From contig NZ_JACYXI010000016.1 of NCBI RefSeq assembly GCF_014842915.1, positions 40,488-104,487 of the forward strand: 64,000 bases of DNA, given 5' to 3'. The notes below the pieces were generated by a model, which saw only the letters and a list, made by a program, of their open reading frames with translations, had not been told where the DNA came from and did no database searches. Below, in pieces: positions 1 to 9,439 of this stretch. Numbering within the stretch: the first letter of the stretch is position 1; every line of letters begins with the position of its first letter. The translations under genes were made by a program, and so were the position numbers. Source of the stretch: Roseibium litorale (GTDB lineage Bacteria > Pseudomonadota > Alphaproteobacteria > Rhizobiales > Stappiaceae).

Positions 1-832
1 TTCTTCGCTTGTAATGTTTGACATTGCGGAAGGACTTCCGCCCTTCGCCGCCGACACCCAGGTAGAATTCCTTGACGTCCTCGTTGTCCCGCAGGGCTTT
101 CGCATCCCCGTCCAGAACGATGCGGCCAGCCTCCAGAATGTAGCCGTAGGTGGCATAGCGCAGCGCAACGTTGGTGTTCTGCTCGGCCAGCAGGAAGGAG
201 ACGCCTTCCCGCTCGTTGAGCTGCTTCACGATTTCGAAGATTTCCTCGACCAGCTGCGGCGCAAGCCCCATGGAAGGCTCGTCCAGCAGGATCATTTCGG
301 GCCGGCTCATCAGCGCGCGGCCAATCGCGCACATCTGCTGTTCCCCGCCAGAGGTGTAGCCCGCCTGGCTTTGCCGCCGCTCCCTGAGCCGCGGGAAATA
401 ATTATAGACCATCTCAAGATCGGCCTTGATCGCCGCTGCCCCGTCCTTGCGGGTATAGGCGCCGGTCAGGAGGTTTTCCTCAATGGACAGATGACCAAAG
501 CAATGGCGGCCTTCCATCACCTGAATGCAGCCCTTGCGGACCAGATCATTGGGGGAAAGCGCCTGCACCTCGTCGCCCTTGAAGACAATCTTACCCTTGG
601 TCACCTCGCCGCGCTCTGCACCAAGCAGATTTGAGATCGCTTTCAACGTGGTCGTTTTGCCCGCGCCATTCGCGCCCAGAAGTGCAACGATCCCGCCGCG
701 CGGAATGGTCAGCGAAACCCCTTTGAGCACCAGGATCACGTGGTCGTAGATAACTTCGATATTGTTGACCGACAGGATCGTGTCACCAGCAGAAGCAGGT
801 TCCTTTGTCCGTGTCATTTCCTGGGTCTGCAT
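1..832 (-). CDS. Liv-type ABC transporter ATP-binding protein (LivF family), 3' end outside window
   Basis: This is one of two cytoplasmic ATPases of a branched-chain-amino-acid/HAAT-type importer. The reverse strand reads from an ATG at 832 with no stop before the window edge, giving about 277 codons. Walker A (GANGAGKTT) lies near residues 53-61, the signature is SGGEQQM near residue 160, followed by Walker B ILLDEPSMGL. The tail (SFRNVKHYKRR) is nearly complete, so only a few residues should be missing. It is the last visible gene of a minus-strand operon behind the binding-protein gene. An acyl-CoA ligase in the same operon makes an organic or aromatic acid at least as likely a substrate as an amino acid. 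Family certain, substrate unknown. Confidence 0.93.
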   Translation of the reverse strand, partial: MQTQEMTRTKEPASAGDTILSVNNIEVIYDHVILVLKGVSLTIPRGGIVALLGANGAGKTTTLKAISNLLGAERGEVTKGKIVFKGDEVQALSPNDLVRKGCIQVMEGRHCFGHLSIEENLLTGAYTRKDGAAAIKADLEMVYNYFPRLRERRQSQAGYTSGGEQQMCAIGRALMSRPEMILLDEPSMGLAPQLVEEIFEIVKQLNEREGVSFLLAEQNTNVALRYATYGYILEAGRIVLDGDAKALRDNEDVKEFYLGVGGEGRKSFRNVKHYKRR

Positions 833-861
833 GGTCTGTGCGCTCCGGCTTGCGAGTGTCC

Positions 862-899
862 GTTCTTCCGCCCGGCCCGGGAGAGCCGGGCGGAAGAAC
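862..899 (-). promoter_or_regulatory. Intercistronic hairpin after the Liv-type binding-protein gene
   Basis: A perfect 15-bp inverted repeat (862-876 with 885-899) encloses an 8-base loop, 21 bases past the binding-protein stop and ahead of the LivF-type gene. There is no T tract on the minus strand, so it is probably a 3'-end stabiliser or partial terminator rather than a full stop. Hairpins in the same place occur in the other three transporter operons here. Confidence 0.75.
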
Positions 900-920
900 C
901 TGTTGCGTCAGGCCGCCCGG

Positions 921-2249
921 TCAGTTCGGGCAGGCTTCGGTGCGCGCCGGCCAGGGCGCATTCTTTTCGGCATAGTCCTTCGCAGCCGCTTCAAGCAGCG
1001 GACGGACGACATCGGTCATCGGCTCGATCCAGCCGCTGGCCCGCTGCCACTGCTTGCCATCCCATTCCTGAATGAAGACCGGATGGCTACCCGCGTGATC
1101 CTCGCAGGTCACCTTCATGGGGTGGGCAAAGTCAGGAAGGCCGATTTCAGCAAGCCGCTCAGCAGTGAGATTCAAGGATTCGAGGCCAATACGCATGTCC
1201 TCGCCCGTCAAAGCTTTTTTGCCGGTCTTTTCCTGAGCGTTGCGGATGGCTTCCGCGATAATCACCGAGTTGAGAACGCCGCGGTTATACAGCGTGGACG
1301 CAAAGCTGCTCGGCTCTGTCTGGGACTTGCCAGCATCAATCACCAGCTTCTTGATGTCGTCAAGCGCCTTGAAATCCGAGCCAACGCCCGAGAAGTTCAT
1401 CGCCTTGTAACCCTTTGCTGCTTCACCACCGGCAGCGGCGTCCTCATCACCAGCCGACCACCACACGCCGATGAATTTCTCCATCGGGAAGCGGGTCTTG
1501 ACCGCTTCCTTGACCGCCGTCGGGGTCATCGCACCCCAGCCCCACATAACCATATAGTCCGGACGGTCGCGGCGGATGTTCAGCCACTGAGACGACTGAT
1601 TCTGCATTTCCTTGCCCGGAACCGGGTATTGCAGCAGCTCAAAGCCGTACTTCTGGGAAAGCTGCTCAAGCAGCGGAATCGGCTCACGGCCATAGCCTGC
1701 GTCCAGGAAGATGTAGCCGATCTTCTTGCCCTTCAGCTTCTCGAGACCGCCTTCCTGCTCACCGATGTACTTGATCGCAACCGACGCACCGTCCCAATAA
1801 GTGTCCGGAACGTTGAAGATCCAGGGGAAGGTGTTGCCGACAGCTGCGGCTGAGAGGCCATAGCCCATGGACAGCATCGGGATCTTGTCGACACCCGCTT
1901 TCGGGATCAGCTGAAGAGTGATGCCGGTTGAATAGGGGTTATAGACCAGCGCGTTCTTGCCTTTGGTGGACTCGTAACACTCGACGCCCTTCTGCGCGTC
2001 ATAGCCGGTCTCACATTCTTCGATGGCAATCTTGACGCCGCCGATTCCGCCGTCGCGCTCATTCAGCATGGCCAGATAGTCATGCATGCCATTTGCAATA
2101 TGAACGCCCGAGCCAGCGTAGGCACCTGTCCGGTAGGTCAGAAGCGGCACATAGTTGGTGTCTTCCGCCACAGCCTGGCTGAAACTACCGGATGCTCCCA
2201 TGATGAGCGCGGCGGCAGTGCCAAGCGCGAGATGCTTCAAGTACGTCAT
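921..2249 (-). CDS. ABC transporter substrate-binding protein (Liv/HAAT family)
   Basis: This is the periplasmic receptor of the adjacent Liv-type importer. The frame is open to 2309, but ATG 2249 is chosen: it has a good ribosome site (GGGAGGA) and starts a normal signal peptide (MTYLKHLALGTAAALIMGAS) with cleavage expected after AVA near residue 28. The mature part has the peripla_BP_6 pattern (tyrosine-rich start, a central GKKIGYIFLDAGYG stretch, paired cysteines near the C terminus). Length of 442 residues is at the long end for the family. Its sequence resembles receptors found beside CoA ligases rather than LivJ itself. The ligand cannot be read from sequence. Confidence 0.92.
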   Translation of the reverse strand: MTYLKHLALGTAAALIMGASGSFSQAVAEDTNYVPLLTYRTGAYAGSGVHIANGMHDYLAMLNERDGGIGGVKIAIEECETGYDAQKGVECYESTKGKNALVYNPYSTGITLQLIPKAGVDKIPMLSMGYGLSAAAVGNTFPWIFNVPDTYWDGASVAIKYIGEQEGGLEKLKGKKIGYIFLDAGYGREPIPLLEQLSQKYGFELLQYPVPGKEMQNQSSQWLNIRRDRPDYMVMWGWGAMTPTAVKEAVKTRFPMEKFIGVWWSAGDEDAAAGGEAAKGYKAMNFSGVGSDFKALDDIKKLVIDAGKSQTEPSSFASTLYNRGVLNSVIIAEAIRNAQEKTGKKALTGEDMRIGLESLNLTAERLAEIGLPDFAHPMKVTCEDHAGSHPVFIQEWDGKQWQRASGWIEPMTDVVRPLLEAAAKDYAEKNAPWPARTEACPN

Positions 2250-2360
2250 CCAATTCCTCCCTTGCGGCTGAAGCAGCACTCCAAGCCACCGGACCCATTG
2301 TTGCGCCACTCCTCCCCGGACGGGCCCGTTGTCCGGATGGCGTGTCGTGAGCGCTGCCGT

Positions 2361-3437
2361 TCAATAAGGGAACGGCCACACCCGAAGCTTTTGCTTGCCG
2401 ATCTGCCAGAGCCGGGCAAATCCGTGTGGCTCCACGATCAGGAAGAAGATAATCAGCGCGCCGACGATCATGAAGGTGAGATGCTCAACCGTTGCGGCCT
2501 CAACATCGATGCCGATCATGCCCGGCACGAATTTCAGGATTACCGGCAGGATCCAGATGAAGGCTGCGCCCATGAAGGCCCCCGACAGACTGCCGAGACC
2601 GCCCAGGATCACCATGAACAGGATCTGGAACGACAGCTTGATCGAATAGGACGACGGCTCCGCAGCGCTCAGCCAGAAGAACACCATCATGGCCCCGGCA
2701 ACACCGCAGATGAAGGACGAGACGGCAAAGGCCAGCAGCTTGGTCTGCAGCGGGCGGATGCCCATCAGTTCGGCGGCAATGTCCATGTCGCGGATCATCA
2801 TCCAGGACCGGCCAATCCGGCCGCGCAGCACATTCGCCATCAACAGCGCGATGACGGACGTGATGGCCAAAACAATGAAATAGCGGGTCAGAGGCGTAGC
2901 TTCCGGTCCTGTGATCAGGATGCCGAACATGTCACGGCTTGGCACTTCGATCGCGCCGGATGCGTTGTAGTTGTATAGCCACGGAATGCGGATAAAGCAC
3001 CATTCCAGGAAAAACTGGGCGGCGAGCGTGGTGACCGCAAGATAGAGGCCCTTGATCCGGAGGCTCGGCAAGCCGAACACGGCACCGATGGCCGCCGAGA
3101 AGAACCCGGAGCACAGCACCATGACGATGACGTTCACCTCCGGGAAGAGAGACGTCAGCTTATAGGCCGAATAAGCGCCGACGCCCATGAAAGCGCCAGT
3201 TCCCAGGGAGAGCTGCCCGGCAAAACCGGTCAGGATGTTGAGCCCGATGGCGGCCAGGGAAAAGACCAGGAACGGGATCATGATCGACGTCAGGACAAAG
3301 TCGTTCGCTGTCAGCGGAATGCCCACAAAGGCAATCAGCAGGATGACAGCCAGGCCGATCCGGTCCTGACGGATCGGGAACAGCGCCTGATCGGCTTCGT
3401 AGCTCGTTTTGAATTGGCCGGCTTCGCGATAGAACAT
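2361..3437 (-). CDS. Liv-type ABC transporter permease (LivM family)
   Basis: This is one of two inner-membrane channel subunits of the importer. It has about ten hydrophobic segments and LivM landmarks: GLNILTGFAGQLSLGTGAFMG near residues 65-85 and the C-terminal GGLGSLSGAFMGAAF loop that contacts the ATPases. The frame opens at 3470, but ATG 3437 (MFYREAGQF) is preferred because it lies just past the upstream LivH stop at 3442, leaving four bases between them. The 358-residue length is normal. The gap to the binding-protein gene (2250-2360) shows no obvious gene. Confidence 0.93.
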   Translation of the reverse strand: MFYREAGQFKTSYEADQALFPIRQDRIGLAVILLIAFVGIPLTANDFVLTSIMIPFLVFSLAAIGLNILTGFAGQLSLGTGAFMGVGAYSAYKLTSLFPEVNVIVMVLCSGFFSAAIGAVFGLPSLRIKGLYLAVTTLAAQFFLEWCFIRIPWLYNYNASGAIEVPSRDMFGILITGPEATPLTRYFIVLAITSVIALLMANVLRGRIGRSWMMIRDMDIAAELMGIRPLQTKLLAFAVSSFICGVAGAMMVFFWLSAAEPSSYSIKLSFQILFMVILGGLGSLSGAFMGAAFIWILPVILKFVPGMIGIDVEAATVEHLTFMIVGALIIFFLIVEPHGFARLWQIGKQKLRVWPFPY

Positions 3438-3441
3438 GTGC

Positions 3442-4395
3442 TTACACCCGCTCGATGATGCGTTCGCCAAACAGACCCTGCGGACGGAACAGCAGGAAGA
3501 TCAGCGCGATGATATAGGCAAGCCACGACTCGATGCCGCCGCCCACAAGTCCGCCCCAGTAGATTTCACCGATCTTCTCGCCGAAGCCGATGATCAGGCC
3601 GCCGATGATGGCGCCGGGGATGGAAGTGAACCCGCCAAGAATGAGAACGGGCAGCGCCTTGAAGGCGACGATTTCGAGGGCGAAGGACACATCGGACCGT
3701 GCGCCCCACATGATGCCGGTCGCAAGGGCCACAAGCCCTGCGGCGAACCATACGATGGCCCAGATCTGATTGAGCGAAATGCCCACCGACAGAGCGGCCT
3801 GATGGTCGTCGGCGACGGCGCGCAACGCACGACCGATGCGGGTCTTGTTGAAGAAGATACCGAGCGCCGTCACCATCAGGATAGCAATCACCGCTGCGGC
3901 GATGTCGATGTGCTGAAGGATAACCAGGCCCCGCTCGCCCATCTCGAAAGCCGTCGATCCTGTCGGCAGTCCCAATTCCTCGGCGATCATGCGCTTTGGC
4001 TCGCCGCCAAAGACGAATTCACCGAGACCGATCAGGAAATAGGTCAGGCCAATGGTGGCCATGAGCAAGATGATATCCGGCTGGTTGACCAGCGGCCGCA
4101 TGACGAACCGCTCGATGCCATAGGCCAGCGCCCCCATCACCCCGATGGTCAGAAGCAGGGCCAGCAGCGCGGGCACGCCGCTTTCGTAGAACCCGACCAA
4201 TGTCAGGCCCGCGAACACCACCATGATGCCCTGAGCAAAATTGAAGACACCCGACGCCTTGAAGATCAGGACGAAGCCAAGCGCGATCAGCGCATAGAGA
4301 ATTCCGGCGACAAAGCCTTCCCACAGAACCTGGAGGAAGAAGTCCGGCATTTCGACCATCTGGACAAAGGGTCCGATGAAAATATCGTAGAGCAT
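3442..4395 (-). CDS. Liv-type ABC transporter permease (LivH family)
   Basis: This is the second membrane subunit, pairing with the LivM-type protein. The conserved LivH core is visible: GILYALIALGFVLIFKASGV near residues 30-50, then FNFAQGIMVV, and the cytoplasmic GGFTSIPGAIIGGLIIG loop near residue 250. Two in-frame ATGs are possible. 4395 stands about seven bases from a GGGGGGA ribosome site, whereas 4401 almost touches it, so 4395 is preferred. The gap from the LivG-type stop is short, and the gene overlaps neither neighbour. Length is about 317 residues, slightly longer than usual because of its N terminus. Confidence 0.93.
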   Translation of the reverse strand: MLYDIFIGPFVQMVEMPDFFLQVLWEGFVAGILYALIALGFVLIFKASGVFNFAQGIMVVFAGLTLVGFYESGVPALLALLLTIGVMGALAYGIERFVMRPLVNQPDIILLMATIGLTYFLIGLGEFVFGGEPKRMIAEELGLPTGSTAFEMGERGLVILQHIDIAAAVIAILMVTALGIFFNKTRIGRALRAVADDHQAALSVGISLNQIWAIVWFAAGLVALATGIMWGARSDVSFALEIVAFKALPVLILGGFTSIPGAIIGGLIIGFGEKIGEIYWGGLVGGGIESWLAYIIALIFLLFRPQGLFGERIIERV

Positions 4396-4409
4396 CTGCA
4401 TTCCCCCCG

Positions 4410-5234
4410 TCAGTGGCTCACGCCGAGATAGGCGTCGATCACCGCCTGGCTTGCCTGCACTTCCTCCGGCGGGCCATCAGCGATCTTCTTGCCGTAATCC
4501 AGCACGACCACCCGGTCGGACAGATCCATCACGACGCCCATATCATGCTCGATCAGGGCGATTGTGGTGCCGAACTCCTGATTGACGTCGACGATGAAGC
4601 GGCTCATGTCCTCTTTTTCTTCAAGGTTCATGCCGGCCATCGGCTCGTCGAGCAGCAGAAGCTCCGGCTCCATGGCCAGTGCCCGTCCCAGCTCCACCCG
4701 CTTTTGCAACCCGTAGGGCAGCTTGCCGACCGGTGTCTTGCGGATGGCCTGGATTTCCAGGAAATCGATGATGTCCTCGACCTTGCGGCGATGCTCGATC
4801 TCTTCCCGGCGTGCCGGGCCGAACCAGGCCATTTGCCATAGGAAGTTGCGGTGCATCTTGAGCGACCTGCCGGACATGATGTTGTCCAAAGTGGTCATGC
4901 CCTTGAACAGCGCCACGTTCTGGAACGTGCGGGCAATGCCCTGGCTGGCGGCCTCATAGGGCTTCATCTTGCGGCGCACTTCGCCGCGCCAGGTGATGGT
5001 GCCTTCCTGAGGATGATAGAAGCCGTTGATCACGTTCAGCATCGAGGTCTTGCCCGCGCCGTTCGGACCGATGATCGCCCGGATTTCCCCCTTCTGAATG
5101 TCGAAGGAAATATTGGTGATGGCCTTCACCCCGCCGAAGGACAGGGAGACGTTGTCGACCCGCAGCAGCAGGTCACGTTCCTTGGTCGGGGCCTGCCCCG
5201 CAGGCTGCGCAAGATTACTGACGATGGCGTTCAT
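4410..5234 (-). CDS. Liv-type ABC transporter ATP-binding protein (LivG family)
   Basis: This is the second cytoplasmic ATPase of the importer. Walker A GPNGAGKTS lies at residues 56-64, the signature region reads LPYGLQKRVELGRAL, and Walker B is LLLLDEPMAGM. The LivG-specific C-terminal stretch (VVVLDYGKKIADGPPEEV, then VIDAYLGVSH) is present. The first 20 residues are a variable extension. The start codon overlaps the stop of the upstream acyl-CoA ligase gene by four bases (ATGA at 5231-5234), so the two are probably translationally coupled. This is direct evidence that uptake and CoA activation belong together. Confidence 0.94.
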   Translation of the reverse strand: MNAIVSNLAQPAGQAPTKERDLLLRVDNVSLSFGGVKAITNISFDIQKGEIRAIIGPNGAGKTSMLNVINGFYHPQEGTITWRGEVRRKMKPYEAASQGIARTFQNVALFKGMTTLDNIMSGRSLKMHRNFLWQMAWFGPARREEIEHRRKVEDIIDFLEIQAIRKTPVGKLPYGLQKRVELGRALAMEPELLLLDEPMAGMNLEEKEDMSRFIVDVNQEFGTTIALIEHDMGVVMDLSDRVVVLDYGKKIADGPPEEVQASQAVIDAYLGVSH

Positions 5235-7228
5235 TCGGCAGCCTCCTGCGTGGAGCCAGAGGGCACGTGGGTGGCCATGCTCCGGATTTCGACCGTCGCC
5301 TCGATGGCGCCGACACGGCCATCCTCGAAGGTCACTTCAGTGCGCACATGTTTGGAGGAAGACCCGTCATAAAGGGCTTCGATCAGCGGCGCATAGCGCT
5401 CGGCGATGAAAGAGCGGCGGACCTTCTGCGTCCGGGTCAGCTCGCCATCATCCGCGTCGAGCTCCTTGTGCAGGATCAGGAATCGCTGCACCTGCGCCCC
5501 GGCCATCATCGGCTCACTGGCAAGATCCCGGTTCACCTCATCCACGTGGCTCTCGATCATCCGGTAAACGTCCGGATGGGCAGCCAGCTCCTGATAGCTC
5601 GCGTAATTCACATTGTTACGCTCTGCCCAGGACCCGACGGCGGTCAGATCAATGTTGATGAACACACCGACCTTGTCCCGCTCATGCCCGAAGGCCACGG
5701 CCTCCTTGATGTTCGGGAAGAACTTGAGCTTGTTCTCGATGTATTTCGGCGCAAACAGGGACCCGTCGGTCAGCTTGCCGACGTCCTTCGCCCGGTCGAT
5801 GATCTTGAGATGGCCGTTGTCCGCAATGAACCCGGCATCGCCCGTGAACACCCAGCCGTCTTCGGTCTTGGTGGAGCGGGTGGCCTCGTCGTTCTTGTAA
5901 TACCGGACAAAGGTGCCGGGAGAGCGGTAGAGCACTTCGCCATTTTCGGCGATCTTCAGTTCGACCTCCGGAGCGGGTTTGCCGACCGTATCGCCGTAGA
6001 TCTCGCCGTCCGGCTGAAGTGTAATGTAGACGCTCGCTTCCGTCTGGCCATAAAGCTGCTTCAGGTTCAGGCCAAGCGCCCGGTAGAACCGGAAGATCTC
6101 GGGACCAATCGCCTCCCCCGCCGTATAGCCCACCTTGAGACGGGTCAGACCCATGCGGTTCTTGAGCGGCCCATAGACGAAGAACTCGCCAAGCGCATAG
6201 AGCAGACGGTCCTTTGCCGGGACAGCTTCTCCATTGAGGATCTTCTCGCCGGCCCGGCGGGCGACCCCCATGAAGAAGTCGAACATCTTCTTCTTCACCC
6301 GGCCGGCATCCTCCATCTTCACCATGATAGCCGTCAGCATGTTTTCAAACACCCGCGGCGGTGCGAAGAAATAAGTTGGTGCGATTTCGAGCCTGTCGAC
6401 GTCGATGGTGTCCATGCTCTCGGGACAGTTCACGCAGTAACCAGCCAGATAGGCCTGGGCGAGCGAAAAGACGTGATCGCCGATCCAGGCAAGCGGCAGA
6501 TAGGCGAGGGTTTCTTCGGTCTCGTCCAGCTTGTCGAAGGCGTTTGCATTGCGGGCGGAAATGACCAGATTGTCAAAGGAAAGCATCACCCCTTTCGGCC
6601 GGCCCGTGGTGCCTGAGGTGTAAAGCATCACCGCAATATCGGCACCCTGCTCCTCGGCGAACCCGGCTTCCCATTCGGCAGCTGCTTCCGGTCTTTGAGC
6701 AAGAACCAGCTGCCCGCGCTCCTGGACACCTTCGAAAGCATGAAGATGGCCGTGATCATAGTCACGCAAGCCGCGCGGCTCGTCGTAGACGATATCCGTC
6801 AGGGTCGGGACCTGCTCGCCCATCGACTGCAGCTTGTCGACCTGCTCCTGGTCCTCGACCACCGCGAAACGCACTTCCGCATGGCCAAGCACATAGGCCA
6901 TTTCCTCGGCGACCGAGTCTGCGTAAACGGGAACGGGGATGCCACCGAGCGCCTGGACAGCGACCATGGACCAGTAGAGGCGGGGCCGGTTCGAGCCGAC
7001 GATAGCGACCTTGTCGCCTGCCGCAAGTCCCAGGTCCTTCAACCCCAGGGACAAGGCCCTGATCTCATCGCGGACTTCAGACCAGGTCCAGCTTTGCCAG
7101 ATACCGAAATCTTTTTGCCGGACCGCAGTCCGGTTTCCGAAGCGCTGCGCATTGCGCAGCAAAATCTTCGGAAAGGTGTCCTCGCCGCCCGCAGCGGCGC
7201 CGGGCAGCCTTGCCATAGCGCGTTCCAT
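5231..7228 (-). CDS. AMP-dependent long-chain-type acyl-CoA ligase
   Basis: This enzyme activates a carboxylic acid to its CoA thioester with ATP. The adenylation P-loop YTSGTTGRPKG lies at residues 203-213; LYGQTEAS near residue 390 and FTGDAGFI near residue 470 are the other core motifs. At 665 residues it matches the long-chain (FadD15/FAA) subgroup often fused to Liv-type loci in alphaproteobacteria. It is the first gene of the minus-strand operon. Start 7228 is used; ATG 7216 is an alternative. The transporter context suggests the substrate is the imported acid. Whether that is a fatty, branched or aromatic acid is open. Confidence 0.9.
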   Translation of the reverse strand: MERAMARLPGAAAGGEDTFPKILLRNAQRFGNRTAVRQKDFGIWQSWTWSEVRDEIRALSLGLKDLGLAAGDKVAIVGSNRPRLYWSMVAVQALGGIPVPVYADSVAEEMAYVLGHAEVRFAVVEDQEQVDKLQSMGEQVPTLTDIVYDEPRGLRDYDHGHLHAFEGVQERGQLVLAQRPEAAAEWEAGFAEEQGADIAVMLYTSGTTGRPKGVMLSFDNLVISARNANAFDKLDETEETLAYLPLAWIGDHVFSLAQAYLAGYCVNCPESMDTIDVDRLEIAPTYFFAPPRVFENMLTAIMVKMEDAGRVKKKMFDFFMGVARRAGEKILNGEAVPAKDRLLYALGEFFVYGPLKNRMGLTRLKVGYTAGEAIGPEIFRFYRALGLNLKQLYGQTEASVYITLQPDGEIYGDTVGKPAPEVELKIAENGEVLYRSPGTFVRYYKNDEATRSTKTEDGWVFTGDAGFIADNGHLKIIDRAKDVGKLTDGSLFAPKYIENKLKFFPNIKEAVAFGHERDKVGVFINIDLTAVGSWAERNNVNYASYQELAAHPDVYRMIESHVDEVNRDLASEPMMAGAQVQRFLILHKELDADDGELTRTQKVRRSFIAERYAPLIEALYDGSSSKHVRTEVTFEDGRVGAIEATVEIRSMATHVPSGSTQEAAE

Positions 7229-7412
7229 CCCTGTTAGGCTCGCCCCGTTTGCCGGGGTCGAATTTTATGTCCTCATCAAACAACCCTTCCGCCTGACCAT
7301 TCAAGTCATTCTTTTTCAGGCCATCCTCCGGAAGGGTGTTCCCGGGACTGTTGAAACGCTAAGCCTCCGCAGTTACACCAGTATGATCCAATTATTACGA
7401 ATTGTTTCGTCG

Positions 7413-7429
7413 GACCAAATTCGACCAAA
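7413..7429. promoter_or_regulatory. Tandem GACCAAA repeat, possible response-regulator site
   Basis: GACCAAA occurs at 7413-7419 and again at 7423-7429, a 10-base period. It lies in the 255-bp divergent region between the acyl-CoA ligase operon and the kinase/OmpR-type regulator pair. OmpR-family proteins typically bind direct repeats one helical turn apart, so autoregulation or control of the transporter operon is possible. The motif is short and may be chance. Nothing else was recognised between 7229 and 7483. Confidence 0.3.
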
Positions 7430-7483
7430 GGATAGCAGGCATGGGATCTGGCAAAGCGGAGAGCGCCGTCCTAATCTGCGGTC

Positions 7484-9439
7484 ATGGAGGAAACATCACC
7501 CGAACAATCCCAGATCGACCTGCTTCAGGCCGCGCTGGACCATGTGAACCAGGGCTTTTCGGTTTTCGACAAGGATCTCAAGCTTGTCGCCTGGAACCGC
7601 GGCCTGTGGGAAATGCTGGACTTCCCCCCGCGGCTCGCCCGCCGGGGCACCCATCTGGAGGAGTTCCTCCGCGTTAACGCGGAGCGGGGCGAATACGGGC
7701 CCGGTGATATCGAAGGCAAGATCCACCGCCGCGTGGAACGGGCCCGGCTGTTCGAGCCCCACTACTTCGAGCGCATCCGGCCCAATGGCCAGATCATCGC
7801 CGTCTCCGGCACTCCCCTGCCGCACGGCGGCTTTGTCACCACCTATGCGGATGTGACCGAAGACAGAATGCGCCAGCAAAAGCTGGAGAAAACCGTCGAG
7901 GAACGGACACGTGCACTGCGCCAGAGTGAAGACTGGCTGCGTCTCGTCACAGATAACATTCCAGCCCTGATCGCCTATATGGCCCCCGGTCCGGTATTCC
8001 GCTTTGCCAACCGGCGCTATGCGGAATGGTTCGGCCAGTCGGTCGCCTCCATTGTCGGGAAACCTGCCCCGGAGGTGGTCGGCGAACAGCTTTTCTCCGA
8101 GATCGAGCCCCATGTGAGGCGTGCCTTCGAGGGCAACGCCGTGTCCTATGAGTATAATCGCGAGCGCCCGGATGGCACCGCCGTCTATATGCGATCGACA
8201 CTGATCCCTGACATGACCCTGGATGGCCGGACACTCGGGGTGTTCGTTCTCTCTCTGGACGCAACCGAGCATAAGCGCAGCGAAGCAGCCTTGATGCAGT
8301 CCCAGCGCATGGATGCTGTCGGCAAGCTGACAGGCGGTCTTGCCCATGACTTCAACAATCTTCTGACCATTCTCATGGGCAATCTGCTGAGCCTCAGCCG
8401 GACAACAGGGCAGATCCCGCCAGAAGACCTGAAAGCGCGGATTGCCCCGATGCTGCAGGCCACCCAGCGCGGATCAGATCTCACCCAGCACCTCCTGGCC
8501 TTCAGCCGCGGCAAGCTGATCGACCCGCAGACGGTCCGGCTGCAGGGACTGATCAACAATGTCGAAACCCTTCTGCGTGGGTCTCTCCCGTCGTCCATCA
8601 AGCTGAGCATTGAGCAAGGGCCGCCCGGACTAGCAGCCCGGATTGATCCGACGCAACTGGAGACTGCGTTGATCAATCTCGCCTTCAACGCCCGCGATGC
8701 TCTTTCGGAGGGCGGAGACCTGATCATCAGGCTGGAGACCTGCGAACTCTCCGGCCGCGCGGCGGATGATCTCAACCTTGCTCCCGGAGCCTATGCCCGG
8801 ATCACGGTTAGCGACACTGGCACGGGCATGGACGAGGCAACGCGGCTGCGGGTGTTCGAGCCGTTCTTCACCACAAAGACCTTCGGCACCGGCAGCGGTC
8901 TTGGCCTGTCGATGGTCTACGGTTTTGTCACCCAGTCCGGCGGGGCAGCCGCAGTTACGTCTGCCCCCGGGCAGGGGACCCGCATCAGCCTCTATCTCCC
9001 GGCGGTCGACCTTTCCAGCGCTGTCGAATTGCCGGAGACCTCCAACGACGGAGGTGACGAGCCGCGCGGGTCGGGCGAGCTGGTTCTTCTCGTGGAAGAC
9101 AACGCGGATGTGGCAACCGTTCTTGCCGAACAGCTGAGGGATCTTGGCTATATGGTGCTGCTTGCCGAAAGTGCGGAAGACGCGCTGCAGCTTGCCGCGT
9201 CCCTGCCGGAGATCCGGTGCATGCTTAGCGATATCGTCATGCCCGGCCAGATGAACGGAGTGACGCTTGCCCGCTCCATACGCTCGGCCCGCCCTGATCT
9301 CGGCATCATCTTGATGACGGGCTACGCTGATTGGGGCATGCTGCAGGAGAAGGATGAGTCGGTTGGTTTTCCGGTTCTCTCAAAGCCCATACGCCCGCAA
9401 GCCCTTGCCCAGACACTCAGAAACACATTGAGCGCATGA
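7484..9439 (+). CDS. PAS-domain hybrid sensor histidine kinase with receiver domain
   Basis: A soluble 651-residue sensor with no membrane segment. Order: a PAS-7-type domain (about 12-125), a short coiled coil (130-150), a second PAS (about 153-262), an H-box of the GGLAHDFNNLL type with histidine near 288, an ATPase domain (DTGTGMD, then GTGSGLGLSMVYG, about 395-505) and a receiver domain (530-650; phospho-acceptor Asp in LSDIVMPG, conserved Lys in SKPIRP). Kinases of this type usually phosphorylate a partner regulator, here the next gene, which overlaps it by four bases. It is divergent from the importer/ligase operon, a plausible target. Its signal is unknown. Confidence 0.92.
   Translation: MEETSPEQSQIDLLQAALDHVNQGFSVFDKDLKLVAWNRGLWEMLDFPPRLARRGTHLEEFLRVNAERGEYGPGDIEGKIHRRVERARLFEPHYFERIRPNGQIIAVSGTPLPHGGFVTTYADVTEDRMRQQKLEKTVEERTRALRQSEDWLRLVTDNIPALIAYMAPGPVFRFANRRYAEWFGQSVASIVGKPAPEVVGEQLFSEIEPHVRRAFEGNAVSYEYNRERPDGTAVYMRSTLIPDMTLDGRTLGVFVLSLDATEHKRSEAALMQSQRMDAVGKLTGGLAHDFNNLLTILMGNLLSLSRTTGQIPPEDLKARIAPMLQATQRGSDLTQHLLAFSRGKLIDPQTVRLQGLINNVETLLRGSLPSSIKLSIEQGPPGLAARIDPTQLETALINLAFNARDALSEGGDLIIRLETCELSGRAADDLNLAPGAYARITVSDTGTGMDEATRLRVFEPFFTTKTFGTGSGLGLSMVYGFVTQSGGAAAVTSAPGQGTRISLYLPAVDLSSAVELPETSNDGGDEPRGSGELVLLVEDNADVATVLAEQLRDLGYMVLLAESAEDALQLAASLPEIRCMLSDIVMPGQMNGVTLARSIRSARPDLGIILMTGYADWGMLQEKDESVGFPVLSKPIRPQALAQTLRNTLSA

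Noticed and set aside
3436..4431. A 331-codon plus-strand frame
   Set aside because: It mirrors the LivH-type permease gene, is rich in Asp/His/Gln as typical for antisense of hydrophobic genes, and has no ribosome site.
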